Positions 23,957 through 33,765 of a stretch of 64,000 bases of DNA are shown here, in pieces. Source of the DNA: Providencia alcalifaciens (GTDB taxonomy: Bacteria > Pseudomonadota > Gammaproteobacteria > Enterobacterales > Enterobacteriaceae). The translations under genes and the position numbers were made by a program. Location: positions 145,353-209,352 of the forward strand of contig JAOQNJ010000001.1 in NCBI GenBank assembly GCA_025961275.1, given 5' to 3'. Under the pieces are notes generated by a model that saw only the letters and a program-made list of their open reading frames with translations, did no database searches and was not told the DNA's origin. Position 1 is the stretch's first letter, and every line of letters begins with the position of its first letter.

Positions 23957-24426
23957 GCGCAGACAGCATTAGCAGGGGCTTAAGAATACTGTTTGGTCAG
24001 AATATTGAGTTTAGAAAAGCGTTCACGCAATCACAAATGCACATCAGCATCAACAATCAAAATGTCCATTCAGATGAGCTTTCCTTTCATTTTGAAAGAG
24101 AACTTCCAGATAACACCACAGTTAAATTCACTCCAATTGTTGAAGGTGCGATTGCCGGAGGTATTGCAACTTGGGTTGTTGTTGGGTTAGTCGCAGCATC
24201 AGTCGCTTTGTCACTGTATACGTTATTTCGAACACCTAACAAGCCGTCATCAACTGATGCTCAGTCAGACAAGATAACAAACAACTCATTTTCTAGTGCT
24301 GAAAACCTTGTTGGTCAGGGTAGGCCAGTACCTATTTTACTCGGTGAAATGGTTGTGGGTAGTAATGTGATATCGCTTGGTATCGACACATCAAATAATA
24401 AAGATTGGGATATTTCAATAAGTTGA
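23899..24426 (+). CDS. tail assembly protein gpI-like
   Basis: A 175-residue protein overlapping the end of the gpK-like gene by 58 bases. It has a ubiquitin-like N-terminal domain, a central Gly/Ala hydrophobic segment (AGGIATWVVVGLVAASVALSLY, residues about 86-107) and a polar C-terminus, the lambda gpI pattern. TTG 23899 has GGAGA eight bases upstream. It acts in tail tip assembly. Confidence 0.85.
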   Translation: MVKFEFGGHLRRYFGDLDMSADSISRGLRILFGQNIEFRKAFTQSQMHISINNQNVHSDELSFHFERELPDNTTVKFTPIVEGAIAGGIATWVVVGLVAASVALSLYTLFRTPNKPSSTDAQSDKITNNSFSSAENLVGQGRPVPILLGEMVVGSNVISLGIDTSNNKDWDISIS

Positions 24427-24433
24427 GGTCAAT

Positions 24434-27400
24434 ATGTCATCAGGTGGAGGTAAAGCAAAAACACCCGTACTTCTCAATGACAATTTAAAGTCAAAGCAGT
24501 TTTTACGTGTGCTCGATTTGATATCTGAGGGGCCAATATATGGCCCTGTCGATACTGAACATATGTCATCAATCATGCTCAATAAAACACCTGTTACCAA
24601 CAAGAGTGGTGATGTCAGCATTAACGGAGTGGCCGCCGCTTGGCGAAATGGCTCTGAGTATCAAGAGCCCATCAACGGTTTTGATTACTTAGAATCAACA
24701 GTAATGGTCAGTAATGAAGTGACAAAAGAAACGCCACTTGTTAGAACCATTACAAATCAAGAGGTAACTAGAGTTCGCCTAAATATCGGGGTCAGCAGCT
24801 TAGTAAAGACCGATTCAAGCGGTAATCAAGAAAACAGTTCTGTGCAGATGGCGATTGAAATCAAATCAGGCAGCGGTGGTTATGTCACACAAAAAATAGT
24901 CACGATAGGACCCAATAAGATCTCAGGTGAGTATTTAGAAGCTCATATCATTGAAGCACCAGAGAAGAAACCATTTGATTTACGCATTCGTCGAATCACA
25001 GAAGATAGTAAATCAGATACGCTACAAAATGGCACTATCTGGAACAGCTACACAGAGATAACGGATGATCGGCTATCATATCCATTCTCAGCTATCGTTG
25101 GTGTTGTGATAGATAGAGACCAATTTAAAGACACTCCGACACGTAACTATCACTATCGCGGGGTCATTGTTGATGTACCTGATAATTATGACCCGATTAA
25201 TCGAACATATAACGGAGTCTGGCTTGGCGGTTTTAAACAAGCGTGGACAAACAACCCTGCGTGGCTTTATCGAGCGCTAATAAAAAACAATCTATACGGA
25301 TTAGCAAAGCGTGTTGGATATGTTGATATCGATGATGGGCGTTTATATTCTTTATCTCAGTTTAGCGATCAATTAGTGAATGACGGTTATGGTGGTAAAG
25401 AACCTAGATTTACGCTCAATGCATACTTAACAAGCCAAGAAAAAGCAAAATCTGTACTTGATAAAATCGCATCTTCTCTTCGCGGTTCATCCGTATGGGA
25501 TGGCTCCTACTTTTCGATGCTTATTGATATGCCATCTGACCCAGTCGCTCTCATTACAAATTCAAATGTCATTGATGGCAAGTTTACTCGTAACTCTACA
25601 CCTAGCGACGAGCGATATAATGCTGTCATCGTGACGTGGGTTGACCCAGACAACGGATGGGAAACATCAAAAGAATATGTCTCTGATGATGTATCCATTG
25701 CTAATGACGGCTACAAAGAGACAACAATTGAAGCATTTGGCTGCACAAGTCGCGGTCAAGCTTATCGAGTTGGGAAATGGCTACTTGAAACGTCATTAAG
25801 AGAAACGGGTAAAATATCGTTCTGCATGGCGCGTGATGCGATTTCATTTATGCCATGTGACATTGTAGAAATCGCAGACAATCAACACATCGGAACCAGA
25901 GTTGGTGGTCGTGTTGTTTCGATGAATAAGCGCGTAATCACTGTTGATTCTGCAATCGGACTACAAGAAGATGCATTGACTCTATCAATGATGGGAGGTA
26001 ACGGAAAGCCCGTGCAGTTTGATATTGATTATATCGACGGCGATAAAATTCACTTACTTTCAGAGCCTAGTTATTTCAAAAAGCATTCACCGTTTATTGT
26101 TGCTGCAAAAAACCTCAAGCCAAAACTTTATCGCATCACCAGCGTTAAAGAAGAGGAGAATAATAGTAGATACAAAATTACAGCAACAGAACACAACCCA
26201 AACAAACAGGCAATTGTTGATGAGGGCGCAGTGTTTGAGCAGCCAACAAACACCATCAATGGCTATCGAGCACCATCTATTGAGCGTTTGTGTATAATTA
26301 ACGTCAACAGCGCAACGGTACAAGCAACAGTCTCTTGGGAGTCATCAACAGTAACTAAAGGCCTGTCATTTGAAGTGCGTGTATATGATAACACTGGAAA
26401 AGTTGTATTTGAGGATGATACGGAGCTGTTTAAATATGACTTTTTTGGGCTTTCTTCTGGTAATTATTTTGTAGGTGTGAAAGCTAAAATAATCAATGGC
26501 ATGAAAGGTGCTGAGTCTCAAATCGAGATGAATATAGGTGCACCACCAAAACCAACCCATATTCAAATTGACTCTGTACTATTTGGTGTTAAAGCAACTC
26601 CGTACATATCAATGGACAACTCAATCAACACTATGTTTGAGTTTTGGGGAAGCGAGCAAAAAGTTACCAATATTAGCGAGATAGAAACAAAAGCGAAACG
26701 CTTAGGACGTGGTTCATTTTGGATCAAAGACGGATTAAAAGAGGGGCAGCAATACTGGTTTTACATTCGCTCTATAAATCCATTCGGTGTGTCTGAATTC
26801 GTTGAAGCGACAGGAAAGCCCGATAATGTTGTAAGTGATATCTTAGCCGAAGTTGGTGATAAGTTCCTCAGCACCGAAGCTGGCAAAATCATGCAAGACC
26901 AAATCGGTGATATCGCACTCGAACAGCTAGAAATCAAACACGACATTATTGATATCAACGATAAGACTGTTGCGCTTGATAACAGAGTCGTGCAAATCAA
27001 CACGGATGTCGGGATTGTCAGCGAAGCTGTGTTGCAGAATACGATTTTTACGACTCAATTGAGCTTTAAAATCAGTGAAGAGAAAGCTGATCGCAAAGCT
27101 GAAATATTTAGGCTTGAGCAAGTGCAGGTTACGGATAGAGAAGCTGCTGCACGCTGGCAAGAGCAAATTAGTGTCAGTGTCGCATCAAACACGTCATCAA
27201 TCCTCGAAGTCAAAGAAGCGCAAGCGACTTATGAGGAAGCAAGTGCTAAGCAAATCAATCAAGTGAAAGCGGATGTTGAAGGTGTTACAGGGCGTGTCAC
27301 AGAAGTTGAAACAGCAACGGCAACGCTAACAGAAGCACAAGCTAAGTTTGAGCGCAGCACTATTGCTCAATTTGAAGAGCATCAAAGCTATATTACTCAC

Positions 27401-29023
27401 ATCGAAACGTCAGTATCAAACGTCGAAATGTCAGTATCAGAAGCACTGATGCAAACAGCCGCACAATTTACTTCCCTGAGTGATAAACAGCTTAAATCCG
27501 AAGCGAAAATCACGAAGAATGAGAAAGCCATTGCGACAGAAACTGAAGCGCGTGCAGAAATGGGCGTGCAGATTGACGCTCGCTTTAATGATGCTGAGGG
27601 TGCAATTGTCAGACTCGATGAAGCTCAAGCCGAGCAAGATAAATCACTCGCTAAAACAACTGAGCAACTCCGCGCAGAAATCAAAATTGGTGACGATAAG
27701 TTACAAGAAGGTATCGACGAGCAGGTCCGTGAATTATCGAAAGTCAGCAGCAGTATAGACGAGCAAAAACTCGTTATTGCAGAGCTCGATAAAACGCTAA
27801 CAGAGGTTACGCAGCAATCAGCATCACGCTTTGATGATAACGAAGCATCAATCAACAGCATCCAGCGTACGCAAAGTGATACTGAGATGTCTCAAGCTGA
27901 AACGGCTATGCAGCTATCTGCTCAGCAGTTTGACCAGAGTACTCAACTGCTACGTGCAAGAGCATCTATCATTCGTATTGATAAAGCTGTTGCTGATAAT
28001 GATCGCGCTTACGCTCAGACATTTGAGCAAATTTCGACTCAATTCAACGATGTTAATTCTAGTATTACGACGCTTAAGAAATCAGTTTCTGATAATGAAA
28101 AGGCTCAAGCGGAAACAAATGAGCTCATTAAATCGGAAATTGGGGATAACAAGTCGGCTATAGAACTTCGTGGCCAGACTGTATTCGATCACCAAGGAAA
28201 TGGTTCGGCAGTTTATACAATCAAGACGGGCATTTGGTGGAATGGTCAATATTATGACGCCAAATTTATGATGGGCGCTGAAGTTAAAAATGGCAAAGTC
28301 GTTACACAGATTGGTTTTAGTGCGGATACCTTCGGTATTTTCAATCCCAAAAGTGGCAAGTTAGAACCTGTTTTCTTTGTCGAAAACGGACAAGTATTTA
28401 TCAATGACGCATTCATTAATCAAGCGACAATCGAAAAGCTATTAATTGGCTCGACGATTAAATCTAAAAACTGGGAGCCTGCTGCCAAAAAGGGTCTTAT
28501 GTTGGATTTTGAAAAAGGAAAGTTAATCGCAAATGACGCTGAAATTACGGGAACTATCTACGCTAAGGATGGGGAATTTAATGGCACTGTCTATGTTCAT
28601 AAGCTCATCGGTGATAATGCAACAGCGACGGTATACAAGCAAGTCACAAAAAGAGAAACCCACGGAAATACATATGACCAAGCTATTGAAACCTCGGTTA
28701 TTTACGTAGGTGGCATGCCTTATGATGTTGATTTATTAATGCCAACCATGCAGTTTGAGTCTACGGGCTCATATACAGATGCAATAGCAAATGCGTATGT
28801 TAGCGTCATTATTGATGGTGTTACATACACACCGCAAACGACGACAGTAAAAGGGGGCAAGGATTGGAGTTTAATATGTTCATTATATGTGACAATTCCA
28901 GCCAGCAAGAAAGATGTGAAGATTACAATTAAGTATATTACATATCATAGTGGAGGATGTGACACAAAAATTCATCCCGCAATGATAATCGCATGTAAGC
29001 ATAATTCATCCTCATTTAAATAA
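24434..29023 (+). CDS. tail tip host-specificity protein gpJ-like
   Basis: A 1529-residue protein. Residues 1 to about 600 contain the conserved tip attachment and HDII/HDIII-like domains (GGFKQAWTNNPAWL, SFMPCDIVEIADN). A fibronectin-like region follows around 615-790. Next is a long heptad-rich coiled coil (about 830-1240) with many short repeats. A C-terminal receptor-binding part closes the protein. It forms the central tail fibre and chooses the host receptor. The long coiled coil is larger than in lambda gpJ, which suggests an extended fibre. The C-terminal 100 residues are probably the variable receptor-binding tip. Confidence 0.93.
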   Translation: MSSGGGKAKTPVLLNDNLKSKQFLRVLDLISEGPIYGPVDTEHMSSIMLNKTPVTNKSGDVSINGVAAAWRNGSEYQEPINGFDYLESTVMVSNEVTKETPLVRTITNQEVTRVRLNIGVSSLVKTDSSGNQENSSVQMAIEIKSGSGGYVTQKIVTIGPNKISGEYLEAHIIEAPEKKPFDLRIRRITEDSKSDTLQNGTIWNSYTEITDDRLSYPFSAIVGVVIDRDQFKDTPTRNYHYRGVIVDVPDNYDPINRTYNGVWLGGFKQAWTNNPAWLYRALIKNNLYGLAKRVGYVDIDDGRLYSLSQFSDQLVNDGYGGKEPRFTLNAYLTSQEKAKSVLDKIASSLRGSSVWDGSYFSMLIDMPSDPVALITNSNVIDGKFTRNSTPSDERYNAVIVTWVDPDNGWETSKEYVSDDVSIANDGYKETTIEAFGCTSRGQAYRVGKWLLETSLRETGKISFCMARDAISFMPCDIVEIADNQHIGTRVGGRVVSMNKRVITVDSAIGLQEDALTLSMMGGNGKPVQFDIDYIDGDKIHLLSEPSYFKKHSPFIVAAKNLKPKLYRITSVKEEENNSRYKITATEHNPNKQAIVDEGAVFEQPTNTINGYRAPSIERLCIINVNSATVQATVSWESSTVTKGLSFEVRVYDNTGKVVFEDDTELFKYDFFGLSSGNYFVGVKAKIINGMKGAESQIEMNIGAPPKPTHIQIDSVLFGVKATPYISMDNSINTMFEFWGSEQKVTNISEIETKAKRLGRGSFWIKDGLKEGQQYWFYIRSINPFGVSEFVEATGKPDNVVSDILAEVGDKFLSTEAGKIMQDQIGDIALEQLEIKHDIIDINDKTVALDNRVVQINTDVGIVSEAVLQNTIFTTQLSFKISEEKADRKAEIFRLEQVQVTDREAAARWQEQISVSVASNTSSILEVKEAQATYEEASAKQINQVKADVEGVTGRVTEVETATATLTEAQAKFERSTIAQFEEHQSYITHIETSVSNVEMSVSEALMQTAAQFTSLSDKQLKSEAKITKNEKAIATETEARAEMGVQIDARFNDAEGAIVRLDEAQAEQDKSLAKTTEQLRAEIKIGDDKLQEGIDEQVRELSKVSSSIDEQKLVIAELDKTLTEVTQQSASRFDDNEASINSIQRTQSDTEMSQAETAMQLSAQQFDQSTQLLRARASIIRIDKAVADNDRAYAQTFEQISTQFNDVNSSITTLKKSVSDNEKAQAETNELIKSEIGDNKSAIELRGQTVFDHQGNGSAVYTIKTGIWWNGQYYDAKFMMGAEVKNGKVVTQIGFSADTFGIFNPKSGKLEPVFFVENGQVFINDAFINQATIEKLLIGSTIKSKNWEPAAKKGLMLDFEKGKLIANDAEITGTIYAKDGEFNGTVYVHKLIGDNATATVYKQVTKRETHGNTYDQAIETSVIYVGGMPYDVDLLMPTMQFESTGSYTDAIANAYVSVIIDGVTYTPQTTTVKGGKDWSLICSLYVTIPASKKDVKITIKYITYHSGGCDTKIHPAMIIACKHNSSSFK

Positions 29024-29043
29024 TTCAAGAGTCATACACAAGA

Positions 29044-29066
29044 CGCCGCTTAATTGCGGTTTTTTT
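29044..29066 (+). terminator. rho-independent terminator
   Basis: CGCCGC-ttaatt-GCGG with seven T after gpJ. Confidence 0.75.
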
Positions 29067-29090
29067 ACGTCCAAATTTTAAGGAAATACT

Positions 29091-30575
29091 ATGTATAGCA
29101 CGGGTAAAATCACAACAACAGCAAACAACACAAAAGTCATTGGTACTAACACAAAGTGGAAAGATAACAATTCACTCGTCTCACCAGAGCAGGTTATTTT
29201 AATTCAGAACGGCGCAACTATTTACATTAACAGTATTGCATCAATTCAAAGCAATACTGAAATGACATTAAGCTTTCCAGTTCCTGCTGCTGTTAAAGAT
29301 GCGACATATAACATCTTAACAACCATGGTCCATTCCGTATCAGACGCCGCAAATAAAATCGTCGCAATGAATAATGCTAACGTGCAGTTCAGCGACATAC
29401 TGAATCGCTGGGCAACAGAAACGGGCACAATTACGGTTACATTACCGGATGGAACTACTCAGCAACTACGCACAGCGAAAGAGCAAGATAAGCTGTTAGA
29501 TGGAAAGTTGGACACAAATAAACCTGAAGCAAAAGGAGCGTTAACAATAAAGGCGGTAGATGATTACGCAGGACTCACACTAACAAAAGGGTCTGATGAG
29601 CGCGTGAAGTTAGAAACGTTAGTTGATTCAGCAACAACAGCGCTAAATATTGTTTATAGAGATGCTGCAGGTAAAAACGTCTCAATTGTGGGTATACCGA
29701 AAAAGTCGGGTATAACGATGTTAGTCGGTGAAAGCGGTATCGGCGTAGCCTCTTACGAAGAAAAGGGGGCGGGAGATCGAAACGAAAGCCGCTTTATTCA
29801 GTACGGTAGTACACCAGTAGCAGCAAGTCAGGGGTACCCGGGGGCGGGTGGTGGTATTCAGATTAGTTATACTGCAAGCCGTCGAGCTCAAATTTTTATG
29901 TCACGATCTCCTGAGAGATTGCATTATAGGTTTTCCGACATTGAAGGTGTGGATCTGACGACAAAATGGAAAGAAATTTACTCGACAGCGAATACGACTA
30001 AGGACTCAAACGGCAACTTAAAAGCCGCATCACCAATTGTTAAAGTCTTTGCTGACCACATCGAATCAAATGAAGAGTCAGAGGGCGTCGAACTCAAAAA
30101 ACTACACACAGGCATCTATCAGCTCAAAAATGTACTGGGCATGCACTCGGATGCAAGCTGGGGCGGCATTAACGGCGGTATCACAATTCCGTCTGGCATT
30201 AATCAGTTACCGCTCGTCTATGCCGATTATGATGTACTGGTTGCGGGTGAGCGGCATCCATTCAACGGCGAATTAGTGACGCAAAACGAACACGGTGACA
30301 TTGTTATCTATACATCATATCGCAAGCACTTCGATTTACCGCAAAACGTTCAATACGCTCATTTAAAAACGTACCCAGAATTTACTAAGGTAGTGAATGA
30401 TGAGCAAGTCGAGCTAGAAAACGGCGAACCTGTAGATATCCCGTGCGGTCATTGGATTGACGTACGTGTAAACATGCCAAGTAGCTCTATTTACAATCAA
30501 AAGCAAGCTGAAGCTGAGGCACATGCAAAAGAAGAGGCTGAGCGATTATCGCAAGAAAACTTACTTGAAGATTAG
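29091..30575 (+). CDS. tail fibre protein
   Basis: A 494-residue fibre-like protein. The N-terminal 90 residues (MYSTGKITTTANNTKVIGTNTKW) resemble the tail-attachment domain of side fibres found downstream of gpJ. A central beta region (GLTLTKGSDERVKLETLVDS) and a knob-like C-terminal domain (NGGITIPSGINQLPLVYADYD, EYAHL-type end) follow. The C-terminal tail is a charged helix. It is probably a side tail fibre for adsorption. AAGGAAATACT lies before the ATG. A hairpin and an SOS-regulated tailspike follow. Confidence 0.7.
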   Translation: MYSTGKITTTANNTKVIGTNTKWKDNNSLVSPEQVILIQNGATIYINSIASIQSNTEMTLSFPVPAAVKDATYNILTTMVHSVSDAANKIVAMNNANVQFSDILNRWATETGTITVTLPDGTTQQLRTAKEQDKLLDGKLDTNKPEAKGALTIKAVDDYAGLTLTKGSDERVKLETLVDSATTALNIVYRDAAGKNVSIVGIPKKSGITMLVGESGIGVASYEEKGAGDRNESRFIQYGSTPVAASQGYPGAGGGIQISYTASRRAQIFMSRSPERLHYRFSDIEGVDLTTKWKEIYSTANTTKDSNGNLKAASPIVKVFADHIESNEESEGVELKKLHTGIYQLKNVLGMHSDASWGGINGGITIPSGINQLPLVYADYDVLVAGERHPFNGELVTQNEHGDIVIYTSYRKHFDLPQNVQYAHLKTYPEFTKVVNDEQVELENGEPVDIPCGHWIDVRVNMPSSSIYNQKQAEAEAHAKEEAERLSQENLLED

Positions 30576-30580
30576 CATTG

Positions 30581-30615
30581 TTAGCCCCTTCTTCGGCATA
30601 TCAAAGAGGGGCTAA
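30581..30615 (+). terminator. terminator-like hairpin
   Basis: TTAGCCCCT pairs with AGGGGCTAA across a 16-base loop, after the tail fibre gene; a weak T-rich stretch follows later. Confidence 0.45.
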
Positions 30616-30665
30616 ACGCATTATCTTTTCAAAGAAAGATGTCATTATCCTTGTGGACAGTAGGG

Positions 30666-30701
30666 TTAAATTACATTAATGTACTGTATATAAATACAGT
30701 T
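30666..30701 (+). promoter_or_regulatory. promoter with LexA (SOS) box upstream of tailspike
   Basis: TTAAAT (30666-30671), 17-base spacer and TATAAA (30689-30694) form a plausible promoter. The LexA box TACTGTATATAAATACAGTT at 30682-30701 overlaps the -10. It is identical over 21 bp to the box before the UmuD-like gene at 13746. Confidence 0.8.
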
Positions 30702-30732
30702 AAGTATTTATTTACCCACAAGGAAATTAGCC

Positions 30733-32853
30733 ATGACAGACAATATCTCGATAAATTACAACGTAAAAGGGTCATTTGATGAGGGGGCAACCTTAACAGT
30801 CGTCAGTGATGTTATTTATGATAAAACAACGGGAGAGCATTATCGTTGGGATGGTGTGCTCCCAAAATCAGTCCCTATCAAATCATCGATAGAGTTAGCA
30901 GGCGGGATTGGTATAGGTAAGTGGCTGGGTATTGGTGATGCGAAAATCGCGCTTGAACAAAAGTTGGATAAATCGGCAGTAAAAAATGAGCTTGGGTTAT
31001 CTGAATCGGATGTTGTGAGTCAAAAAATAGTAACAGAATTAGGTTTTGGAATTGTCGGCAGCTTTGAAGAGGGGTTAACTTATCTACCATATTTAACAAA
31101 TAGCAAGCAGCAAGTAACTATTGAGAATGAATATGGGGTACAAGCTTATTGCTGGATGGGTAAATTTCCAAAAGAGGTTCCTATAGACTCAACCCCCGAA
31201 TCAACGGGAGGTATAGCCAAGGGCGCTTGGGTTAGTGTTGGTGATGCGAGTTTGCGTTCTGATTTAAATACAATCCACAATCCTATAATACAATCAATCA
31301 AAGTAAGTGTTTTTGACTTTGGGGCGTCAGTAAGCATACTGCAATTTAAACATCTAATCACAGAAAAGCCCGATTTGAGCGACCAAACAACGTGGAATTG
31401 GACTCCTGCATTTGCAGAAGCTAGTAGAGTTCTTTCTGCCGAGAATCCTCACCCTCTGTTTGCTTATCCCCAAAAAAAAAGGGGGGTTCCCGCGGTTATT
31501 ATTCCTATGGGGACATACCCTATAACACAATAGGATGTTGGTGCATCTATAGGGATATGTAATCAAGGTGGCGTTTTAGTCCCTTTTGATAAGGAAACTA
31601 CTTATGACTATATGATTAAGTTTTCAGGGTCTAATTCAGTACAGTATTTGACTGTTGATATGGATTATAATCTTAACTATAAAACTGTTTATTGGCTACG
31701 CGGAAGAAGAATAGCGATGATAGAGGCGATAGCGTGGCGATGCTTACTAATGTATACGGTTGGTGATCCCGCATGGGAAGAGAGTGAAACAAAAGGCTAT
31801 TTAGGTGATTCGGAGATTGTCATATCGGGTGGCGGCTCGGAAATATCTCGGCAATTTATTAAAGCCTACGGACAAAATACCATCATACAAATCACGAATG
31901 CTTGCAGGGCTTACGGTGGTAAGGGTGATATTGATCCTAATGACCCAAGATATCCTGCTTGGATTAATTCACCTAGCTTTACAGTTACTAATGTTGGTGC
32001 ATTAATTTATTTTACAGGCTCAATGCTAGGAAACTTCACGGCGAATCAGCCATGTATTCATTCAAAGGTACAGATATCTAATGAAAAAGGATACTACGAT
32101 TGTTATGGAAAGACATTTCTGAATGGTACTCATATTGAAACCTCCTATTTACTCTATTGTAAGGAACATGTATTCACAGATACAACAAAAATAGACCGTA
32201 ACACTGTGATGCTACAAGTTTCTGGATGCCATGGTTACATGGCTAATACGAGCGACGCTTTTATTATCACAGGTGACTCTAGGCAGATGGTGAGCATTAA
32301 AAACTGTGGTTTTTATGGAGAAGCCAGAACAAAGCCTATCATTTATTCTCTTTATAGCCCCTGTGATATTGATTACTCATGCTTCACTAACGTGGGTAAT
32401 GCATCCGGCTTATTTCGATATGTGATACCTAAAAATAAACGCGATTTTTTATTTCTACACAGAACAAATTCCAATCAAACGGTTGAGGGTTTCTCAGAGT
32501 CAGTACTCAGGTGTAATCAATTTGGTGATGGTGATGTAGCACCCTCTATGGTTGATATTAATTGGTATGATAATAACTCAGGTGAATTTATTGCAAAAAC
32601 GACGTTAAAGAATTTAAAAGTTATATTTCAATTAAATCATACAGGAAGCTACAACCTGGATGTGATACTCAAGATTGACGGTGCAGTAGTAAACACGTTT
32701 AGTTTCCTAAATACACAAGCCAGAGGTGAATTTTTTATTGGGTATGTACCTTCAGGTAGTCGAGTATCGGTTTCAATAAAGAACAACAGTGGTAGCCATG
32801 TAACGCTTAGCGGAAATAACTTAAATAGATTACTATTCATTGGGAGTTGTTGA
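30733..32853 (+). pseudogene. tailspike protein, interrupted by an in-frame amber codon
   Basis: Two open stretches (30733-31533 and 31534-32853) lie in the same frame and are separated only by TAG at 31531-31533. Together they would encode about 705 residues. The N-terminus carries two tandem head-binding-like modules (ending IGDA near residue 75 and VGDA near 175). The rest is a beta-rich spike with a small C-terminal domain. Tailspikes bind and cut surface polysaccharide. The stop could be a nonsense mutation, a readthrough site or depend on a suppressor. An A9G6 tract lies 40 bases before it. Upstream is a LexA box. Confidence 0.75.
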
Positions 32854-32901
32854 GATAGTGTGCATTGTTATTTTCTGATGGTGATCGAGTGAGGGTATAG
32901 C

Positions 32902-33069
32902 ATGGTTGAAAAATCACTGTGCCGCAACTGTGACGAAGGAGATGTAAATCCACGCGAATATACAAAGCTTGTTTTGTCGGCTGGCTCAGCAAGCGGCTTT
33001 GTCGTGTATTTATCGCTGTCGATTTATATCGCTCTCTTGATTCGTGATCTAATGCTGTGTGGAGGGTGA
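32902..33069 (+). CDS. small prophage membrane protein at right end
   Basis: A 55-residue protein with a CxxC motif near its start (CRNC, residues 7-10) and a hydrophobic segment (GFVVYLSLSIYIALLI) near residues 34-49. GAGGG at 32891-32895 lies six bases before ATG 32902. It is the last gene before the attachment site. Small tailspike-adjacent proteins of this kind are common on prophages, but the role is unknown. Confidence 0.5.
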   Translation: MVEKSLCRNCDEGDVNPREYTKLVLSAGSASGFVVYLSLSIYIALLIRDLMLCGG

Positions 33070-33183
33070 AAAATAAGGGGATATTGGAGTTGCTTTTTGT
33101 GTTGTGTACATAATGGTGTACTTTAGTGAGGGTTGGTTTTGTTAAAAATGTATATAATTCATTAAGTTGTATCTTTTATTAAC
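33070..33183. other. prophage right end without visible gene
   Basis: AT-rich stretch of about 114 bases between the last small gene and the tRNA fragment, expected to contain the arm region of the phage attachment site. No open frame with a ribosome-binding site was found. Confidence 0.5.
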
Positions 33184-33206
33184 TATATCCATTTAACTAA
33201 GGGGAC
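33184..33206 (-). tRNA. argW: 5' fragment of tRNA-Arg(CCU), attR core candidate
   Basis: Read on the minus strand from 33206, the first 23 bases match the 5' end of E. coli argW as I remember it (GTCCTCTTAGTTAAATGG and on) with one change, T to C, which still suits acceptor pairing. The match then stops and AT-rich sequence follows. A functional tRNA cannot be formed here. The rest of the gene should lie at the left end of the prophage. This marks the right prophage junction. Confidence 0.75.
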
Positions 33207-33235
33207 ATCGAACGCTCTAGATCACAGCGCTTCGC

Positions 33236-33264
33236 ATTCTACTTCTGACGCTTAGCTGAATCAA
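33236..33264 (-). promoter_or_regulatory. sigma70 promoter of the split tRNA-Arg gene
   Basis: On the minus strand, TTGATT (33264-33259), a 17-base spacer and TAGAAT (33241-33236) are followed by a GC-rich discriminator. The tRNA 5' end begins 30 bases downstream. The promoter is intact although the tRNA body is missing. Confidence 0.7.
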
Positions 33265-33765
33265 GCTGTTACGTAGAATTTCTTTAGTAAAAGTGCAATA
33301 AGTGACGATTTCAGGTTATATATTGTCCTATCTGTGTTTCTCAAGTCAAAAAGATAAACTTGATATCAGCGATACCAATAGATTCAAGGTTATTATCTAA
33401 ATTTTCTCAACAACTTATTGCTAAATGAACGGAGTGTCTTTGTTATCTTCGATTGGCACTAAAAGTCAGTCTAAAACGTTCATAGCACAATAAATCAAAT
33501 TTATCTTTTAAAAGCGTAGCCTATACAGGGCGATAGGTGCCGCGATATTTCTCAGTTTTTACATTACAAAAAAGGCTAATCGCAAATTTAATCACTTTTC
33601 CGATAAAAAAAAATCCGTATAAATAAGGTATAGTTACTATCTTTGCGGCTCAACTCTTTTGAGCACTAAAATTGCTAACAATTATATAGTTCTAGTTTTA
33701 ATATAAGCGCGTGTTTATAATTTAAAAATTGCCATGGCTGGGTGGCACAGGGAATGGAGAGGATT
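33265..33765. other. non-coding stretch before mlaA
   Basis: About 500 AT-rich bases with no open frame supported by a ribosome-binding site. It should hold the mlaA promoter; a run of eight A at about 33606-33613 and several AT-rich blocks lie upstream of mlaA, but no promoter could be fixed with confidence. Confidence 0.4.

Larger units (their letters stand above)
1..33206. mobile_element. lambda-like siphovirus prophage, late region and right attachment end
   Basis: Lysis, terminase, portal, capsid, head-tail joining, tail tube, tape measure and gpM-L-K-I-J-like tail tip genes follow one another on the plus strand, the order of lambda-like long non-contractile tailed phages. Integrase, early control and replication genes are not present and should lie left of the window. 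The right edge is placed at a 23-nt tRNA-Arg fragment, beyond which enterobacterial core genes begin. Most structural genes look intact; the exception is the tailspike, which has an internal stop codon. The left boundary cannot be seen. Confidence 0.93.

Noticed and set aside
31531-31533. Tobamovirus-type readthrough context at the tailspike amber codon
   Set aside because: The following bases are GAT, not the CARYYA-type context that promotes readthrough, so a simple nonsense change is more likely.
33184-33206. Complete tRNA gene at the prophage end
   Set aside because: Only the first 23 bases match; no anticodon arm, T arm or CCA end follows within the next 100 bases on the minus strand.
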